This document shows, piece after piece, positions 9,070 through 20,542 of a DNA stretch of 64,000 bases. A program made the position numbers and the translations under genes. The notes beneath the pieces were generated by a model. The model did no database searches and was not told the origin of the DNA. It worked only from the letters and a program-made list of their open reading frames with translations. How positions within the stretch are numbered: position 1 is the stretch's first letter; each line of letters starts with the position of its first letter. Source of the stretch: Nonomuraea gerenzanensis (GTDB lineage: Bacteria; Actinomycetota; Actinomycetes; Streptosporangiales; Streptosporangiaceae). The stretch is from assembly GCF_020215645.1 (NCBI RefSeq), contig NZ_CP084058.1, positions 4,650,001 through 4,714,000 on the forward strand. Reading direction: 5' to 3'.

Positions 9070-10392
9070 ATGACGGGGACGAACGTCAACGGTCTCAAGG
9101 CAGGCGTGGAAGCGGCGGTGCGGACGGCGCTGCGGCGGGAGCTGCCCGGCGCGATGGCGCTGCGGCGGGAGCTGCACGCCGCGCCGTGCGTGTCCGGGCA
9201 GGAGGGGCCGACGCTGCGGCGGGTGCTCGCGGCGTTGCCGGGCGGCGTGGCCGAGCACGTGGCCGGCACGGGCGCGGTGCTGCGCATCGGCGGGCCGGGG
9301 CCGGCGGTGGGGGTGCGGGGCGAGCTGGACGCGCTGCCGATCACCGAGCGCACCGGCGTGCCGTGGGCCGCGGTCAACGGGGCCATGCACGCGTGCGGGC
9401 ACGACGTGCACCTGGCGGCCGTGGTCGCGCTTGCCCGCGCGGTCGCGGCCGTCGAGGCAGCCGAGGGCTACGCGGCCGTCGAGGCCGCCGAGGGCTACGC
9501 AGCCGCCGAGGGCTTCGGGGCCGTCGAGGCCGCCGAGGGTTTCGGGGCTCTCGGGGGCTTCGGTGCGGAGGCGGGGCGGGGCCTCGCACCGCTGCTCGCC
9601 GTGCTGCAGCCGCGCGAGGAGACCGTCCCCTCCGGCGCGTCGGACGTCGTCGCCTCCGGCGTGCTCACCAGGCACCACGTCCGGGCGATGATCGGCGCCC
9701 ACGTCCAGCCCGTGCTGCCCGAGGGCACGGTCGCCTGCGTCCCCGGCGCGGTGAACGCCGCCTCCGACGAGTTCCGGGTGATCGTCAAGGGCGGTGAGGG
9801 GCATGCCGCCTACCCGCACCTCACCCGCGACCCTGTGCTCGCCATGGCACAGGTGATCGTGTCGGCGCAGCAGCTCGTCAGCCGGGTCGCCGACCCGATG
9901 GCGCCGACGGTGGTGACGTTCGGCACGGTGAACGCCGGCGACGCGCCCAACGCCGTCCCCGGCGAGGCGGTGGCGCGGGGCACGCTGCGCACCATGTCGC
10001 CGGAGTGGCGCGGGCGGCTGCACCGCAGGTTCAAGCAGGTCGCCGAGGACACGGCCAGGGCGTACGGCTGCAACGCCGTGGTCGAGATCCTCCCCGGCGA
10101 GCCGGTCCTGATCAACGACCCGGCGCTGACCGCCCGGACGGGGGAGCGGCTGCGCGAGCACGGGTGGTCGGTGAACGACGAGCTGCGCTCGTGCGGGGCC
10201 GACGACTTCGCCCGCTACGGCGACGTGGCGGCGTCGCTGATGATGTTCGTGGGCGTGGACACCGAGAGCGGCCTGCACAGCCCCGGCTTCCTGCCCGGCG
10301 ACGCCGCCGTGGACGCGGTCGCGCAGGCGCTGCTGGCCGGCTACCTGGCCGCCTCGTCCAGCGCCCTGAAGGGACATCGACCCCATCGCTGA
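9070..10392 (+). CDS. M20 family metallopeptidase / amidohydrolase (hippurate hydrolase-like)
   Basis: 440 aa from ATG 9070, with a G-rich stretch (9054-9060) upstream; an in-frame TTG start at 8992 would add residues not typical of the family. Hallmarks of the M20D group are GVRGELDALPI (about residue 79), HACGHDVHLAAVVALA (about 103) and LQPREETVPSGA (about 178), which supply metal ligands and the catalytic Glu, with GEGHAAYPH in the dimerisation domain and HSPGF near the end. Members deacylate N-acyl amino acids, hippurate or IAA-conjugates. A low-complexity insertion (VEAAEGYA repeats) replaces the short loop that normally separates the HAMLLG-type helix from the strand carrying QPAEE. 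It follows another amidohydrolase gene. Cytoplasmic; substrate unknown. Confidence 0.9.
   Translation: MTGTNVNGLKAGVEAAVRTALRRELPGAMALRRELHAAPCVSGQEGPTLRRVLAALPGGVAEHVAGTGAVLRIGGPGPAVGVRGELDALPITERTGVPWAAVNGAMHACGHDVHLAAVVALARAVAAVEAAEGYAAVEAAEGYAAAEGFGAVEAAEGFGALGGFGAEAGRGLAPLLAVLQPREETVPSGASDVVASGVLTRHHVRAMIGAHVQPVLPEGTVACVPGAVNAASDEFRVIVKGGEGHAAYPHLTRDPVLAMAQVIVSAQQLVSRVADPMAPTVVTFGTVNAGDAPNAVPGEAVARGTLRTMSPEWRGRLHRRFKQVAEDTARAYGCNAVVEILPGEPVLINDPALTARTGERLREHGWSVNDELRSCGADDFARYGDVAASLMMFVGVDTESGLHSPGFLPGDAAVDAVAQALLAGYLAASSSALKGHRPHR
9448..9564 (+). repeat. 27-bp in-frame tandem repeat within the M20 gene
   Basis: Units of 27 bp at 9448-9474, 9475-9501 and 9520-9546, with shortened 18-bp copies at 9502-9519 and 9547-9564. 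They encode A-V-E-A-A-E-G-(Y/F)-(A/G). All lengths are multiples of three. Confidence 0.9.
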
Positions 10393-13452
<3,060 letters not shown>

Positions 13453-13461
13453 CCCGCACCC

Positions 13462-13493
13462 AAGACCGGGCCCCGCCGCTGGGGCCCGGCCTT
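13462..13493 (+). terminator. Hairpin terminator after lacZ
   Basis: Inverted repeat: AAG then one mismatch then CCGGGCCCC at 13462-13474, against GGGGCCCGG-x-CTT at 13481-13493, with a 6-nt loop. It starts 10 bp past the lacZ stop. There is no long T tract, as is common in actinomycetes. Confidence 0.75.
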
Positions 13494-13560
13494 GAGCGGC
13501 GCGCTGGACACGGCGGTTGTGCCGCACCCAGCGCCCCGTGCTGCGCCGCGACCGTGCTGC

Positions 13561-13710
13561 GCTGTGCCGTGCCGCACCGCCTCGTGCCGTGCCGCACCGC
13601 CTCGTGCCGTGCCGCACCGCCTCGTGCCGTGCCGTGCTGCGCCGTGCTGCGCCGTGCTGTGCCGTGCTGCGCCGTGCTGTGCCGTGCTGCGCCGTGCTGT
13701 GCCGTGCTGC
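13561..13710. repeat. Intergenic tandem array between the convergent lacZ and tuf genes
   Basis: First part: 20-bp period, ctcgtgccgtgccgcaccgc at 13581-13600 and 13601-13620, with variant copies on either side (13561-13580, 13621-13640). Second part: eight 10-bp units gccgtgctgY from 13631 to 13710, alternating C and T at the last base. Neither period is a multiple of three, and the block lies between two 3' ends. I see no gene here. Confidence 0.9.
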
Positions 13711-13735
13711 GTTGGCTGCGGCGGGCGTCAGCGGT

Positions 13736-14911
13736 TCAGACGGCGGGCACCGCCAGCACAGTACCGGCGCCGACCGTGAGGCCGCCCTCGCGGATGGCGA
13801 AGCCGAGCCCGGGCTCGACCGCGACCGCCTTGCCCAGCTCGACGGCCACCTCCACCGTCTCCCCCGGCAAGGCCCCGCCCCCGTCCGGCAGGACGAGCTC
13901 GCCCGGCACGTCCGTCGTCCGCAGGTAGAACTGCGGCCGGTACCCCGACGTGACGGGCCGCCGCCGCCCGCCCTCCTCCGGCGTCAGGAGGTAGATGCGC
14001 GCGGTGAACCGCCCGCGGGCGTGCTGGGTGCCGGGGGCGGCCAGCACCATGCCCCGTCGCACCTGCTCGCGGCGCACCCCCCGCAGCAGCACGGCGGCGT
14101 TGTCGCCGGCCTCGCCCCGCTCCATCGTCTTGCCGAACGTCTCCACGCCCGTCACGACGGCGGAGAACCCGTCACCGAACCCGACCATCTCGACGGTGTC
14201 GCCGACGCGCACCGTGCCGCGCTCGATGGCCCCGGTGACGACCGTGCCCCGGCCGGTGACCGTGAGCACGTTCTCGACCGGCATCAGGAACGGCGCGTCC
14301 ACGTACCGCACCGGCACGGGGATGTGCTCGTCCACCGCCTGCAGCAGCGCCTCGATGGACGCCGTCCAGGCGGGGTCGCCCTCCAGCGCCCGCAGCCCGG
14401 ACACCCGGACCATCGGGACGCCCTGGTAGCCGTGCTCGGCGAGCAGGTCCTGCAGCTCCAGCTCGACCAGGTCGGTCAGCTCGGGGTCGGCGCCGTCGGC
14501 CTTGTTGACGGCCACGACCAGGTGCTCGACGCCGACGCGCCTGGCGAGCAGCACGTGCTCCCTGGTCTGCGGCATGATCCCGTCGTGCGCGGACACGACG
14601 AGGATCGCGCCGTCGAGCTGCGCCGCCCCCGTGATCATGTTCTTCACGTAGTCGGCGTGGCCCGGCATGTCCACGTGCGCGTAGTGGCGGGTGGCGGTCT
14701 CGTACTCGACGTGCGAGATGTTGATCGTGATGCCCCTGGACGCCTCCTCCGGCGTCCGGTCGATCCGCTCGAACGGCGTGTACGTGGCCTGCCCGCGCTC
14801 CGCGAGCACCCTGGTGATCGCGGCGGTCAGCGTGGTCTTGCCGTGGTCGACGTGCCCCATCGTGCCGATGTTGAGATGCGGCTTGTTGCGTACGTAGGCC
14901 TGCTTGGCCAT
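13736..14911 (-). CDS. tuf: Divergent elongation factor Tu paralogue, candidate elfamycin-resistant EF-Tu
   Basis: 391 aa GTPase delivering aminoacyl-tRNA to the ribosome. G motifs are intact: GHVDHGKT (19-26), RGITINI (59-65), DMPGHADY (81-88), NKAD (136-139), SGL (171-173). Domains 2 and 3 are complete, ending [19 protein letters not shown] precedes the ATG. The gene stands alone, away from rpsL-rpsG-fusA, unlike the housekeeping copy. Aligned to E. coli EF-Tu by flanking motifs, R125 equals Gln124, H160 equals Tyr160 and A273 equals Gly275. Substitutions at these three sites are known to give kirromycin (124, 160) or GE2270A (275) resistance; Q124R and G275A are known resistance changes themselves. 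Streptomyces ramocissimus EF-Tu3, a comparable extra paralogue, is reported resistant to several EF-Tu inhibitors. Resistance here is inference. Two other features depart from housekeeping EF-Tu: Met for the usual Cys in G3, and a shorter loop after NKAD. Confidence 0.95.
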   Translation of the reverse strand: MAKQAYVRNKPHLNIGTMGHVDHGKTTLTAAITRVLAERGQATYTPFERIDRTPEEASRGITINISHVEYETATRHYAHVDMPGHADYVKNMITGAAQLDGAILVVSAHDGIMPQTREHVLLARRVGVEHLVVAVNKADGADPELTDLVELELQDLLAEHGYQGVPMVRVSGLRALEGDPAWTASIEALLQAVDEHIPVPVRYVDAPFLMPVENVLTVTGRGTVVTGAIERGTVRVGDTVEMVGFGDGFSAVVTGVETFGKTMERGEAGDNAAVLLRGVRREQVRRGMVLAAPGTQHARGRFTARIYLLTPEEGGRRRPVTSGYRPQFYLRTTDVPGELVLPDGGGALPGETVEVAVELGKAVAVEPGLGFAIREGGLTVGAGTVLAVPAV

Positions 14912-15137
14912 GGGTTCCCTTTCCCAGAACCTGGATCCTCGGTGACCCGTCAGGGTCGTCGACCTCCCCCCGCCGGGTCACTCAGGGATGAACGGGAAGA
15001 GGTCAGCGCTCCAGGCCGTCGCACGCGAACGAGCCCGGCAGCGAGGCTGCGGGCGTCGCGAGGCGCGCGTACGGGAACATGAGGAACATAGTGCGGGCAT
15101 CAGCACCGCACCGCAACGGATTATTCCGCCAGGGGCG

Positions 15138-16433
15138 CTACGGCCTCCCGACGCTCATGTACGTGTAGCCGAGCGCCCGCATCGCCGCCGGATCCAGCAG
15201 GTTACGGCCGTCGAAGAGCACCGGCCGCCGCATCGCCGAGGCCGCCTGCGCCCAGTCGACCTCCTTCAGCTGCGGCCACTCGGTGACCAGGATGACCGCG
15301 TCGGCCCCCTCCATGGCCTCCTCCGGCGTCGCGTGGCGGGTCGTGGAGATCCACGGCTCCACCTCGCCCGGCCGGGCCATCGGGTCCCAGCAGCGCACCT
15401 CGGCGCCCTCGGCCAGCAGCCGGGAGGCCAGCACCGTGCTGGTCGCCTCGCGCATGTCGTCGGTGCCGGGCTTGAACGTCAGCCCGAGCAGCGCCACCCG
15501 CATGCCCGCCAGCGTGCCCAGCTCATCCTTCAGCTTCTGGATGGCGCGGCGTTTCTGCAGGTTGTTGACCTCGATCACGGCCGACAGGAGCTGCAGGTGG
15601 TAGCCGGTGTTGCTGGCGAGCTGCCGCAGCGCCTCGGAGTCCTTGGGGAAGCAGGAGCCGCCCCAGCCGATGCCGGGCCGCAGGAAGTGCGGGCCGAGGC
15701 GGTGGTCGAGGCCGACGGCGCGGGCCACCTCCTCCACGTCGGCGCCGGTCTTCTCGCACAGGGTGGCGATCTCGTTGATGAAGCTGATCTTCGTGGCGAG
15801 CAGCGCGTTGGAGGCGAGCTTGACCATCTCGGCCGAGCGCACGTCCATCACCGCGACCGGCCCGTCCACGCCGTCGTGCAGGTCCGCGATGAGCTGCGCG
15901 GTGGCCTCGTCGGCGGCGCCGATGACGATGCGGTCGGGCTGCATGAAGTCGGCGACCGCGCGGCCCTCGGCGGTGAACTCCGGGTTGGCGGCGTACCCGA
16001 CGTGGGCCAGGCCGGCGGCGTCGAGCGCGGAGCGCACCCGGGCGCCGGTGCCGACCGGCACGGTCGACTTGACCACCACGGCCTTCAGGTGCGTGGCGCC
16101 TTCCAGCGACTTGACGACCGCCCAGATGCGGGAGAGGTCGGCGTCGCCCGAGGCGGAGGGCGGGGTGTCCACGCACACGTACGCGATCTCGGCGCCGTCG
16201 AGCGCCTCGGCGAGGTCCAGCGTGAAGGTGAGCCGCTCCTTGTTCCTGACGATCATGTCGCCCAGGCCGGGCTCGTAGATCGGCACGTCGCCGGAGCGCA
16301 GCAGAGCGACCTTGTCAGGATCGATGTCCCGGACCACCACCCGGTGCCCCAGCTCGGCGAGGCAGGCACCGGTCACCAGACCGATGTACCCGGCACCGAA
16401 CACGGCCACCTGCCGTTCCGGCTTGCCAACCAT
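15138..16433 (-). CDS. ugd: UDP-glucose 6-dehydrogenase
   Basis: 431 aa. Oxidises UDP-glucose to UDP-glucuronate with two NAD+, for extracellular polysaccharide or teichuronic precursors. The N-terminal Rossmann motif is VAVFGAGYIGLVTG (about residues 9-22). The catalytic Cys is in GIGWGGSCFPKD (C261). NPEFTAEG and the C-terminal LGLTFKPGTDDMREA region are family hallmarks. Length is normal for the bacterial UDPGDH family; GDP-mannose dehydrogenase is the closest alternative but fits less well. TAG stop at 15138. It is divergent from the S9 peptidase, with about 200 bp between the coding starts. No glycosyltransferase or polymerase genes are adjacent, so its polysaccharide partner is elsewhere. 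Confidence 0.95.
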   Translation of the reverse strand: MVGKPERQVAVFGAGYIGLVTGACLAELGHRVVVRDIDPDKVALLRSGDVPIYEPGLGDMIVRNKERLTFTLDLAEALDGAEIAYVCVDTPPSASGDADLSRIWAVVKSLEGATHLKAVVVKSTVPVGTGARVRSALDAAGLAHVGYAANPEFTAEGRAVADFMQPDRIVIGAADEATAQLIADLHDGVDGPVAVMDVRSAEMVKLASNALLATKISFINEIATLCEKTGADVEEVARAVGLDHRLGPHFLRPGIGWGGSCFPKDSEALRQLASNTGYHLQLLSAVIEVNNLQKRRAIQKLKDELGTLAGMRVALLGLTFKPGTDDMREATSTVLASRLLAEGAEVRCWDPMARPGEVEPWISTTRHATPEEAMEGADAVILVTEWPQLKEVDWAQAASAMRRPVLFDGRNLLDPAAMRALGYTYMSVGRP

Positions 16434-16636
16434 GGTTGACCATCCAATCTCGCGAACGCCGCGCAGGCGCGCCCGCTGCTCGGGGAAGTGAGGTGCCGAA
16501 ACCGGCGGAGGATCTTCACACCCTAACGTCCTTTCTCACATTGTCCTCGACCGGTTGGCGGGTGGCACAACCCGGGGCACCGCTGTTCGTCGGACAGACC
16601 GAAGCAGACCGGGTGCCGATGGCCTACGGTGCGCTC

Positions 16637-18502
16637 ATGCCACGTATCGGTCTCGACGACGTCCACCGTTTCGCGGTGCCCTCCGATCCGGCGCTGCGCC
16701 CCGACGGCGGCGCGGTCGCGTACACGCTCACCACCGTCGACCGGGAGGCCGACGAGAACCGCACGGAGGTCTGGCTCGCCGCCCCCGGTGCCGAGCCGCG
16801 CCGCCTGGCCACGGGCAGCGCGCCCCGGTGGTCGCCTGATGGGAGCACGCTGGCGTTCCTGCGGCCGGTGAACGGCAAGCCGCAGCTCCACCTGCTGCCC
16901 ATGGCCGGCGGTGAGCCGTACGCGCTGACCAGGGCCCCGCTCGGCGCGGGACCCGCGCGCTGGTCGCCGGACGGGACCCGCCTCGCCTACGCGGGCCCGG
17001 CGGGCCCCGAACCGGACGGCAACGCCCCCGTCGTGACCGATCGGCTCGACTACAAGGCCGACGGCGCCGGGCTGCTGCGCGGGGTCACCACGCACGTGTT
17101 CGTGGTGGACGTGGCCTCGGGGCAGAGCACCCAGGTCACCGAGGGCGACTTCCACGCGGGCGAGCCGTCCTGGTCGCCGGACGGGACACGGCTGGCGTTC
17201 GCGGCCGACCTGGACGCCGACCGCGACCTGCGGGCGGGCGGCGCCGCGTACACCGTCGCCGCCTCCGGTGGCGAGCCCGAGCGGCTGACCGACCCCGAGC
17301 TGCTCTGCGGCGGCGTGTGGTGGCTCGGCGGGCGGCTGGTCGCCGCCGCGCAGAAGGGCGGCCCCGTGGGGCACGTCCGCCTGTACGAGCTGGGCCCGGG
17401 CGGGGCGGCCGAGCTGGGCACGGGCCTCGACCGCAACGTGATGACCGGACACCCGGGCTATCCCGGCGCGTCCCCGGCGCTGCTGGGCGAGGACCTGGTG
17501 TTCTGCGCCCGCGACGGCGGCTGCACGCACCTGTACCGCCTGCCCGCCGGCGAGCTCGCGTCCAAGATCGTCCCTGAGGAGGTGAGCGTCGCCGGGGCGA
17601 GCACCGCGGCCGGCAGCGTCGCCTACGTGGCCGCGACCCCGTACAGCGCCGGCGAGATCTATCTGCTGGAGCCGGGCGAGCCGGTCGCGCGGCGGCTCAC
17701 CGGCCACGCGCTCGGCGACATCGACCTGTACGTGCCGGAGCGCCGCACGTTCACCGCCCCGGACGGCACCGTCGTCGAGGGCTTCGTCTGGCGCGACGAG
17801 AACGCCGCCACCCCCGGGCCGCTCCTGCTCGACGTCCACGGCGGCCCGCACAACGCCTGGGCCCCCGTGCTCGACAACTTCCGCGTCTACCGCCAGATCC
17901 TGGCCGCTCGCGGCTGGACCGTGCTGGCGATCAACCCCCGCGCCAGCGACGGCTACGGCGAGGACTTCTACACCGCCGCCGTGGGCGCCTGGGGCCTGGC
18001 CGACACGCAGGACTTCCTCGCCGCCGTGGACACCCTGGTCGCCGAGGGCGTCGCCGACCCCGACCGGCTGGCGGTCACCGGCTACAGCTACGGGGGCTAC
18101 ATGACCTGCTGGCTGACCGGGACGACGGACCGGTTCAAGGCGGCCGTGGCGGGCGGCGCCGTCACCGACCTGACCAGTATGAGCGGCACCTCGGACATGG
18201 GGTTCGCGCTCAAGGCGTACGAGTGCCCCGGCGACCTGGATGCCCAGTCGCCGCTCACCCACGTGGGCGCGGTCACCGCGCCGACCCTCCTCCTGCACGG
18301 CGAGAGCGACGACCGCTGCCCCATCGGCCAGTCCGAGCAGTGGTTCGCCGCGCTGCGCGAGCGGCGGGTGCCCGTGCGGCTGGTGCGTTACCCCGGGGCC
18401 AGCCATCTGTTCCAGGGCGGTGGGCGGCCCTCGCACCGCTACGACTACAACGAGAGGCTGATCGCGTGGCTGGAGCAGTGGGTGGGCGGGCTCAGAGGCT
18501 GA
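16637..18502 (+). CDS. S9 family prolyl oligopeptidase / acylaminoacyl peptidase-like
   Basis: 621 aa from ATG 16637; an ATG at 16619 and longer frames exist upstream, but PRIGLDDVHRFAVPSDP fits the usual N-terminus. The N-terminal part is a TolB-like beta-propeller with repeated APRWSPDGSTLAF, PARWSPDGTRLAY and EPSWSPDGTRLAF blades. The C-terminal alpha/beta hydrolase has the nucleophile elbow TGYSYGGYMT (Ser484), LHGESDDRCPI carrying the acid Asp, and GASHLF carrying the His. Family members cleave short peptides after Pro or release N-acylated residues. No signal peptide, so cytoplasmic. Its 3' end overlaps the convergent enolase-superfamily gene by 11 bp. Confidence 0.92.
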   Translation: MPRIGLDDVHRFAVPSDPALRPDGGAVAYTLTTVDREADENRTEVWLAAPGAEPRRLATGSAPRWSPDGSTLAFLRPVNGKPQLHLLPMAGGEPYALTRAPLGAGPARWSPDGTRLAYAGPAGPEPDGNAPVVTDRLDYKADGAGLLRGVTTHVFVVDVASGQSTQVTEGDFHAGEPSWSPDGTRLAFAADLDADRDLRAGGAAYTVAASGGEPERLTDPELLCGGVWWLGGRLVAAAQKGGPVGHVRLYELGPGGAAELGTGLDRNVMTGHPGYPGASPALLGEDLVFCARDGGCTHLYRLPAGELASKIVPEEVSVAGASTAAGSVAYVAATPYSAGEIYLLEPGEPVARRLTGHALGDIDLYVPERRTFTAPDGTVVEGFVWRDENAATPGPLLLDVHGGPHNAWAPVLDNFRVYRQILAARGWTVLAINPRASDGYGEDFYTAAVGAWGLADTQDFLAAVDTLVAEGVADPDRLAVTGYSYGGYMTCWLTGTTDRFKAAVAGGAVTDLTSMSGTSDMGFALKAYECPGDLDAQSPLTHVGAVTAPTLLLHGESDDRCPIGQSEQWFAALRERRVPVRLVRYPGASHLFQGGGRPSHRYDYNERLIAWLEQWVGGLRG

Positions 18503-19592
18503 TCCACTCCGTGGCGGTCGTCACCTCCTCCAGTACGGACGGGATCGGCTCGACCCCGAGCCCCGGGCCGGTGGGCACCTCCAGGTGGCCGTCCACCAGC
18601 TCGAACGGCTCGGTCACGTCGGTCGCGAAGTAGCGGCGCGAGCCGGAGGTGTCGCCGGGCAGGGTGAAGCCGGGCAGGGCGGCCAGCGCCACGTTCGCCG
18701 CCCGGCCGAGGCCCGTCTCCAGCATGCCGCCGCACCACACCGCGACGCCGTTGGCCCGGCACAGGTCGTGGATGCGCCGGGCCTCCAGGTAGCCGCCGAT
18801 CCGTCCCGGCTTGATGTTGATGATCGAGCACGAGCCGAGCGCGATCGCGGCGGCGGCGTGCTCGGCCGACTCGATCGACTCGTCCAGGCAGATCGGGGTC
18901 CTGAGCCGCGTGGCCAGCTGGGCGTGCTGGACCAGGTCGTCGTCGGCCAGGGGCTGCTCGATCAGCAGCAGGTCGAACGCGTCCAGCTTGGCCAGGCGGG
19001 GCGCGTCCGTGAGGGAGTAGGCGGCGTTCGCGTCCACCTGCAGCAGCATGTCGTCGCCGAACCGCTCGCGCACGGCACGGACCGGCTCGACGTCCCAGCC
19101 GGGCTCGATCTTCAGCTTGATCCGGACGTACCCCTCGTCCAGGTAGCCCGCGACCGCGTCGAGGAGCTGCGGGACCGAGTCCATGATGCCGACCGACACC
19201 CCGCACGGCACCCGGGTCCTGGCCGCGCCGAGGAACCGGCCGAACGACTCGCCCGCCGCCCTGAGCTGCGCGTCGAGCACCGCCGTCTCCAGCGCCGCCT
19301 TGGCCATGCGGTGGCCCTTGATCGGCTCCAGGGCGCGGGCCACGTCGTTCGCGCCGAGGTTCTTCGGCAGCGCGGGCAGCAGGAAGCGCCGGATCACCTC
19401 GGCGGCGCCGTCCACGTACTCGGAGGAGTAGAGCGGATCCGACATGGCCACGCACTCGCCCCACCCCTCGGCGTCGGGCGTGACGACCCTGACCAGCAGG
19501 ACGTCGCGGGCGGTCTCGGTGCCGAACGAGGTGCGGAACGGCGCCACCAGCGGCATCGCGATCCGCCGTAGCTCAACTCCAGTGATCTTCAC
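18492..19592 (-). CDS. Enolase-superfamily enzyme: o-succinylbenzoate synthase / N-acylamino-acid racemase
   Basis: 366 aa from GTG 19592, which overlaps the upstream GNAT stop by GTGA; GGAGAG lies just before it. The muconate-lactonising subgroup signature is complete: KLK (Lys159/Lys161 acid-base), metal ligands D187 (VDANAAYS), E212 (IEQPLA) and D237 (CLDESI), and the second base K261 (INIKPGRIGG). This architecture covers MenC (menaquinone pathway) and N-succinyl/N-acylamino-acid racemase, and many actinobacterial members do both. No other men genes are nearby. Translational coupling to a GNAT favours the racemase role, as in the D-amino-acid succinylation, racemisation and desuccinylation pathway known from Geobacillus. 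The choice between the two functions cannot be made from sequence alone. Confidence 0.9.
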   Translation of the reverse strand: MKITGVELRRIAMPLVAPFRTSFGTETARDVLLVRVVTPDAEGWGECVAMSDPLYSSEYVDGAAEVIRRFLLPALPKNLGANDVARALEPIKGHRMAKAALETAVLDAQLRAAGESFGRFLGAARTRVPCGVSVGIMDSVPQLLDAVAGYLDEGYVRIKLKIEPGWDVEPVRAVRERFGDDMLLQVDANAAYSLTDAPRLAKLDAFDLLLIEQPLADDDLVQHAQLATRLRTPICLDESIESAEHAAAAIALGSCSIINIKPGRIGGYLEARRIHDLCRANGVAVWCGGMLETGLGRAANVALAALPGFTLPGDTSGSRRYFATDVTEPFELVDGHLEVPTGPGLGVEPIPSVLEEVTTATEWISL

Positions 19593-20368
19593 GCTCTCTC
19601 CACTACGTAGTACCGCTTCCCGGAGAACCCCGTGACCGCGTGGCCCTCCGCCATCAGACCTCCCAGCACATCACGCACGGCGTGCCGCCACGCCTTGCCC
19701 GCACCCGGATCGGCCCTGCGCAGCCCCTCGATGTCCTCGGGGACCGCCACCAGCACCGTACGCGCCGCCCCGCCCACCGGCGCGACCACCGGACGCCCAC
19801 CCTCGTCGGCCAGCGCCACCACCGCGTCCGGCGGGACGGAACCGCCGTGCCGCGGAGGATGGGCACCACCCTCGGCCGGCGCCGTCACGTGCGGCGCGGC
19901 CGACGGCCAGGAGGCCAGCAGCCGGTCCGACTCGTCGCCCTGGTTGATCGGGTCGTCCAGGACGCCGTAGAAGCACGGCAGGTACGAAAGCGGCCTGGCG
20001 CCCAGCTTGGCCAGGTTGAAGTGCGCGTTGCGGCGCACCAGGGGGTCGTAGGTCCAGGTGATGCGCTCCAGGCCGTGCTCCAGGGCCCAGCGGCGCTGGT
20101 GCAGCTTGAGGTCGTACCCGGCGCCGGGCCTGGTCGCGCCCGTGACGTGCGAGTGCAGCGTCAGGCCCGCCGCCAGGAACCCCACCGAGCCGCCGACCAG
20201 CAGGTCACCGTCGAAGGCGCCGGCCACGTAGCCGCCCGCGTGCGCCAGCGCCCGCATCAGCTCGATCGTGATGGGCGGCGCGCCGGGGCCGAACTGCCAG
20301 ATGTCGTCGAACAGCGCGTCGACGCGGACGAGCTCCGCCATCTCGTGGAGTTCCCTGACCTCGATCAC
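19589..20368 (-). CDS. GNAT family N-acyltransferase
   Basis: 259 aa from GTG 20368, preceded by AAGGGGTGG. The chain contains GGYVAGAFDGDLLVGGSVGF and LHSHVTGATRPGAGYDLKLHQRRWALEHG, which look like the beta4/alpha3 acetyl-CoA-binding core of GNAT enzymes (RxxGxG/A replaced by RPGAGY). These are followed by ITWTYDPLVRRNAHFNLAKLGA, a pattern seen in GNATs found next to N-acylamino-acid racemases. A Pro/Gly-rich linker occurs around residues 155-175. It is co-transcribed with, and its stop overlaps, the downstream enolase-superfamily gene, so succinyl- or acetyl-transfer to amino acids is a reasonable inference. No signal peptide. Confidence 0.85.
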   Translation of the reverse strand: MIEVRELHEMAELVRVDALFDDIWQFGPGAPPITIELMRALAHAGGYVAGAFDGDLLVGGSVGFLAAGLTLHSHVTGATRPGAGYDLKLHQRRWALEHGLERITWTYDPLVRRNAHFNLAKLGARPLSYLPCFYGVLDDPINQGDESDRLLASWPSAAPHVTAPAEGGAHPPRHGGSVPPDAVVALADEGGRPVVAPVGGAARTVLVAVPEDIEGLRRADPGAGKAWRHAVRDVLGGLMAEGHAVTGFSGKRYYVVERA

Positions 20369-20542
20369 CGATCCACCCCTTCGTCGCGATCCCCTGCGAC
20401 GTTATGCCATCACGCGGCGGGGGGATTCGTTGCGCAGCACCACCAGGGCGTGCCTTTCCGATGCCCGGCACGTTCCGGAACGCTCCGGGACGGCACGGCG
20501 GTGTCACGCCCGATACCGGGCCGGGTGCACGGGGGGGCCCGG
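20369..20542. other. Short intergenic gap
   Basis: About 170 bp upstream of the GNAT gene on the minus strand, next to the 3' end of the following unknown gene. It should hold the GNAT promoter and the end of the neighbouring transcript. I see no open gene and no clear operator. Confidence 0.4.

Noticed and set aside
13561..13710. Possible CRISPR array
   Set aside because: Units are 10-20 bp and directly tandem, with no unique spacers and no cas genes.
13492..13779. Cys/Ala/Arg-rich frames through the intergenic array
   Set aside because: These only read the tandem repeats; no ribosome-binding site or codon bias.
13736..14911. Elfamycin biosynthetic cluster around the tuf gene
   Set aside because: No PKS, NRPS, thiopeptide or tailoring genes lie within the window; only the EF-Tu changes support a resistance role.
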